Part shown: positions 6,878 through 8,411 of the stretch, piece by piece
Layout: each line of letters opens with the position of its first letter
How positions within the stretch are numbered: position 1 is the stretch's first letter
Translations under genes and position numbers: made by a program
Assembly: GCA_964494005.1 (NCBI GenBank)
Contig: CAZBQE010000042.1
Coordinates: 1 to 8,411 of the forward strand
Reading direction: 5' to 3'
Length of the DNA stretch: 8,411 nt
From: CAJBLF01 sp964494005
GTDB lineage: Bacteria; Patescibacteriota; Gracilibacteria; Absconditabacterales; Absconditicoccaceae
Notes under the pieces: generated by a model
What the model was told of the DNA's origin: nothing
Seen by the model: only the letters and a program-made list of their open reading frames with translations
Databases searched by the model: none

Positions 6878-8411
6878 ATGGCAAAAATTATCGGAATCGA
6901 TCTCGGAACAACCAACTCTTGTGTATCCTACATGCTAGGTGACAAATCAGAAGTGATTGCAAATGCTGAAGGAAAAAGAACAACACCTTCTGTTGTATAT
7001 ATCAAGGGTGACGAATTGCTTGTCGGAGATCTTGCAAAAAGAAAGGCTGTTTTAGAGCCAAAAAACGTTATCTACGAAGTGAAGAGATTCATCGGTAGAA
7101 AGTATTCTGAAGTACAGGACAAGGAACATCTTCCCTACGAAATAAAAGCTGACAAGGACGGATGAGTGCTTATTGTGATTGATGGAAAAGAATACAAGCC
7201 TGAACAAATTTCCGCATTTATCCTCAAGAAACAAAAGGAAGACGCAGAAAAATTCCTCGGGACTCCTATCACGCAAGCGGTTATCACCGTGCCTGCGTAT
7301 TTCAACGATTCACAAAGAAATGCTACCAAAGCTTCTGGAGAAATTGCTGGACTCAAAGTTGAAAGAATTATTAACGAACCAACAGCTGCTTCATTAGCCT
7401 ATGGAGAAGGAAAAAATAAGGACGAAAAAATAGTTGTTTTCGATCTTGGATGAGGAACATTCGATGTGACGATTCTTGAAATCTGATCAGAAGGAACTTT
7501 CCAAGTGCTTTCTACTTCAGGAGATACTCACCTCTGAGGTGCTGACTTCGATCAGAAACTCATTAATTATCTTGTCGAACAATTCAAGAAAAAAGAAGGC
7601 ATTGATCTCACCAAAAATCCTATGGCAATGCAGAGAATCAAAAACGAAGCGGAATCAGCAAAACACGATCTCTCTCAAACAGAAAGAACAGATATATCTA
7701 TTCCATTCATCATTACCGGTGACGACGGATTGCCAAGGAACTTGGAAGAAACACTTACCAGAGCGCAATTCGAGAATATGTGTAGCGATCTTTTTGAAAG
7801 ATGTAAGACACCATGTGTACAAGCACTAGAGGATTCTAAGCTCAAGAAGAGCGAAATCAACCAAGTCATTCTCGTGGGTTGATCTACCAGAATGCCAGCA
7901 GTGTTGAAACTCGTCAAAGATATTTTTGGTATCGAACCAAAAGCTACTGTCAATCCTGATGAAGCAGTTTCACAAGGAGCCGCTATTCAGTGAGGAATCA
8001 TCCAAGGAGACGTCAAAGATATCTTGCTTCTCGATGTGACACCTTTGTCATTAGCTGTAGAAGTCGAATGAGGATTGGCACATGTCATGATTCCGAGAAA
8101 TACGACTATCCCAGCCAAAAAAGAAAATGTATTTACTACTGCTGCAGACAATCAAACAGCGGTTACTGTTCACGTAACGCAATGAGAAAGACAATTTGCA
8201 AGAGACAATAAAGATCTCTGAATGTTCAATCTCGAAGGAATTCCTATGATGAGAAGAGGACAACCGCAGATCGAAGTGACCTTCGATATCGATGCGAATG
8301 GAATTCTCAATGTTACCGCCAAAGAAAAATCTACCGGAAAAGAAATCAGTCATAAAATAGAATGATCTACCAATATTTCTGACGAAGATATCACCAAAGC
8401 AAAAGCTGAAG
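6878..8411 (+). CDS. dnaK: Chaperone DnaK (Hsp70), 3' end cut by the window (code 25)
   Basis: 511 codons are present of the usual 600-640. Hsp70 binds exposed hydrophobic segments of client proteins in the cytosol in an ATP-driven cycle with DnaJ and GrpE. The N-terminus MAKIIGIDLGTTNS is the phosphate-1 motif. VVFDLGGGTFDVT (about 186-198) is phosphate-2, NEPTAASLAYG (about 167-177) is intact, and VILVGGSTRMP (about 330-340) is the adenosine motif. The hydrophobic linker DILLLD is near 381-386, followed by the substrate-binding beta domain up to the window edge; the helical lid is missing. Ten TGA codons (96, 192, 203, 220, 335, 372, 398, 436, 448, 496) all sit where Hsp70 has or tolerates Gly, including G192 and G335 in the ATP site. 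ATG 6878 is the only start that gives the canonical N-terminus. The gene is divergent from the nuclease and has a CIRCE-like operator. No grpE or dnaJ is seen upstream. Confidence 0.97.

Noticed and set aside
55..8411. Many short broken frames suggesting pseudogenes or sequencing frameshifts
   Set aside because: All breaks are in-frame TGA codons. Read as Gly, each gene is continuous in a single frame and matches its family.
6878..8411. TGA as tryptophan (code 4, Mycoplasma-like)
   Set aside because: The TGA codons lie on invariant Hsp70 glycines, and Trp in the window is encoded by TGG.

Overview
The window comes from a bacterium that reads UGA as glycine (NCBI genetic code 25), which points to the Gracilibacteria / Absconditabacteria (SR1, BD1-5) branch of the Candidate Phyla Radiation. 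The direct evidence is dnaK at the right end. Its otherwise perfect Hsp70 sequence is broken by ten in-frame TGA codons, and these fall on glycines that the family fixes, such as the middle Gly of DLGGGTFD and the second Gly of VGGS. Read with code 25, the apparently broken short frames of the whole window join into five long genes without a frameshift. They contain about 65 in-frame TGA codons, and the four visible gene ends use only TAA or TAG. The DNA is AT-rich and none of the five starts has a clear Shine-Dalgarno sequence.

Layout, left to right. Positions 1-54 lie beyond the stop of the first gene and show nothing callable. 55-1884 (minus) is a 609-residue membrane-anchored surface protein with a six-Cys module and three CARDB-like Ig-fold repeats. 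1885-1963 is a short divergent promoter region. 1964-2761 (plus) is a predicted lipoprotein with an HExxH zinc-peptidase motif. It converges, with only 2 bp between the stops, on 2764-5220 (minus), an 818-residue protein that fuses an LtaS-type phosphoglycerol transferase (membrane segments plus extracellular sulfatase-fold domain) to a C-terminal glycerophosphodiester phosphodiesterase domain. Upstream on the same strand is 5286-6485 (minus), a stand-alone RecB/Cas4-like PD-(D/E)XK nuclease with a predicted 4Fe-4S cysteine cage. 6486-6877 is a 392-bp divergent intergenic region full of palindromes and inverted repeats. It also carries a CIRCE-like operator wrapped around the -10 box of dnaK. 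6878-8411 (plus) is dnaK, cut by the window end after 511 codons.

Three of the five proteins (repeat protein, lipoprotein, LtaS-GDPD) are predicted to act at or outside the cell surface. That would suit the host-attached life usual for this group, but it is inference. The most unusual item is the LtaS-GDPD fusion, which puts a polymer-building and a polymer-cleaving activity for glycerophosphate chains on one membrane protein. The nuclease and LtaS-GDPD genes may be co-transcribed (65 bp apart), though a second promoter is possible between them. dnaK looks HrcA/CIRCE-regulated.
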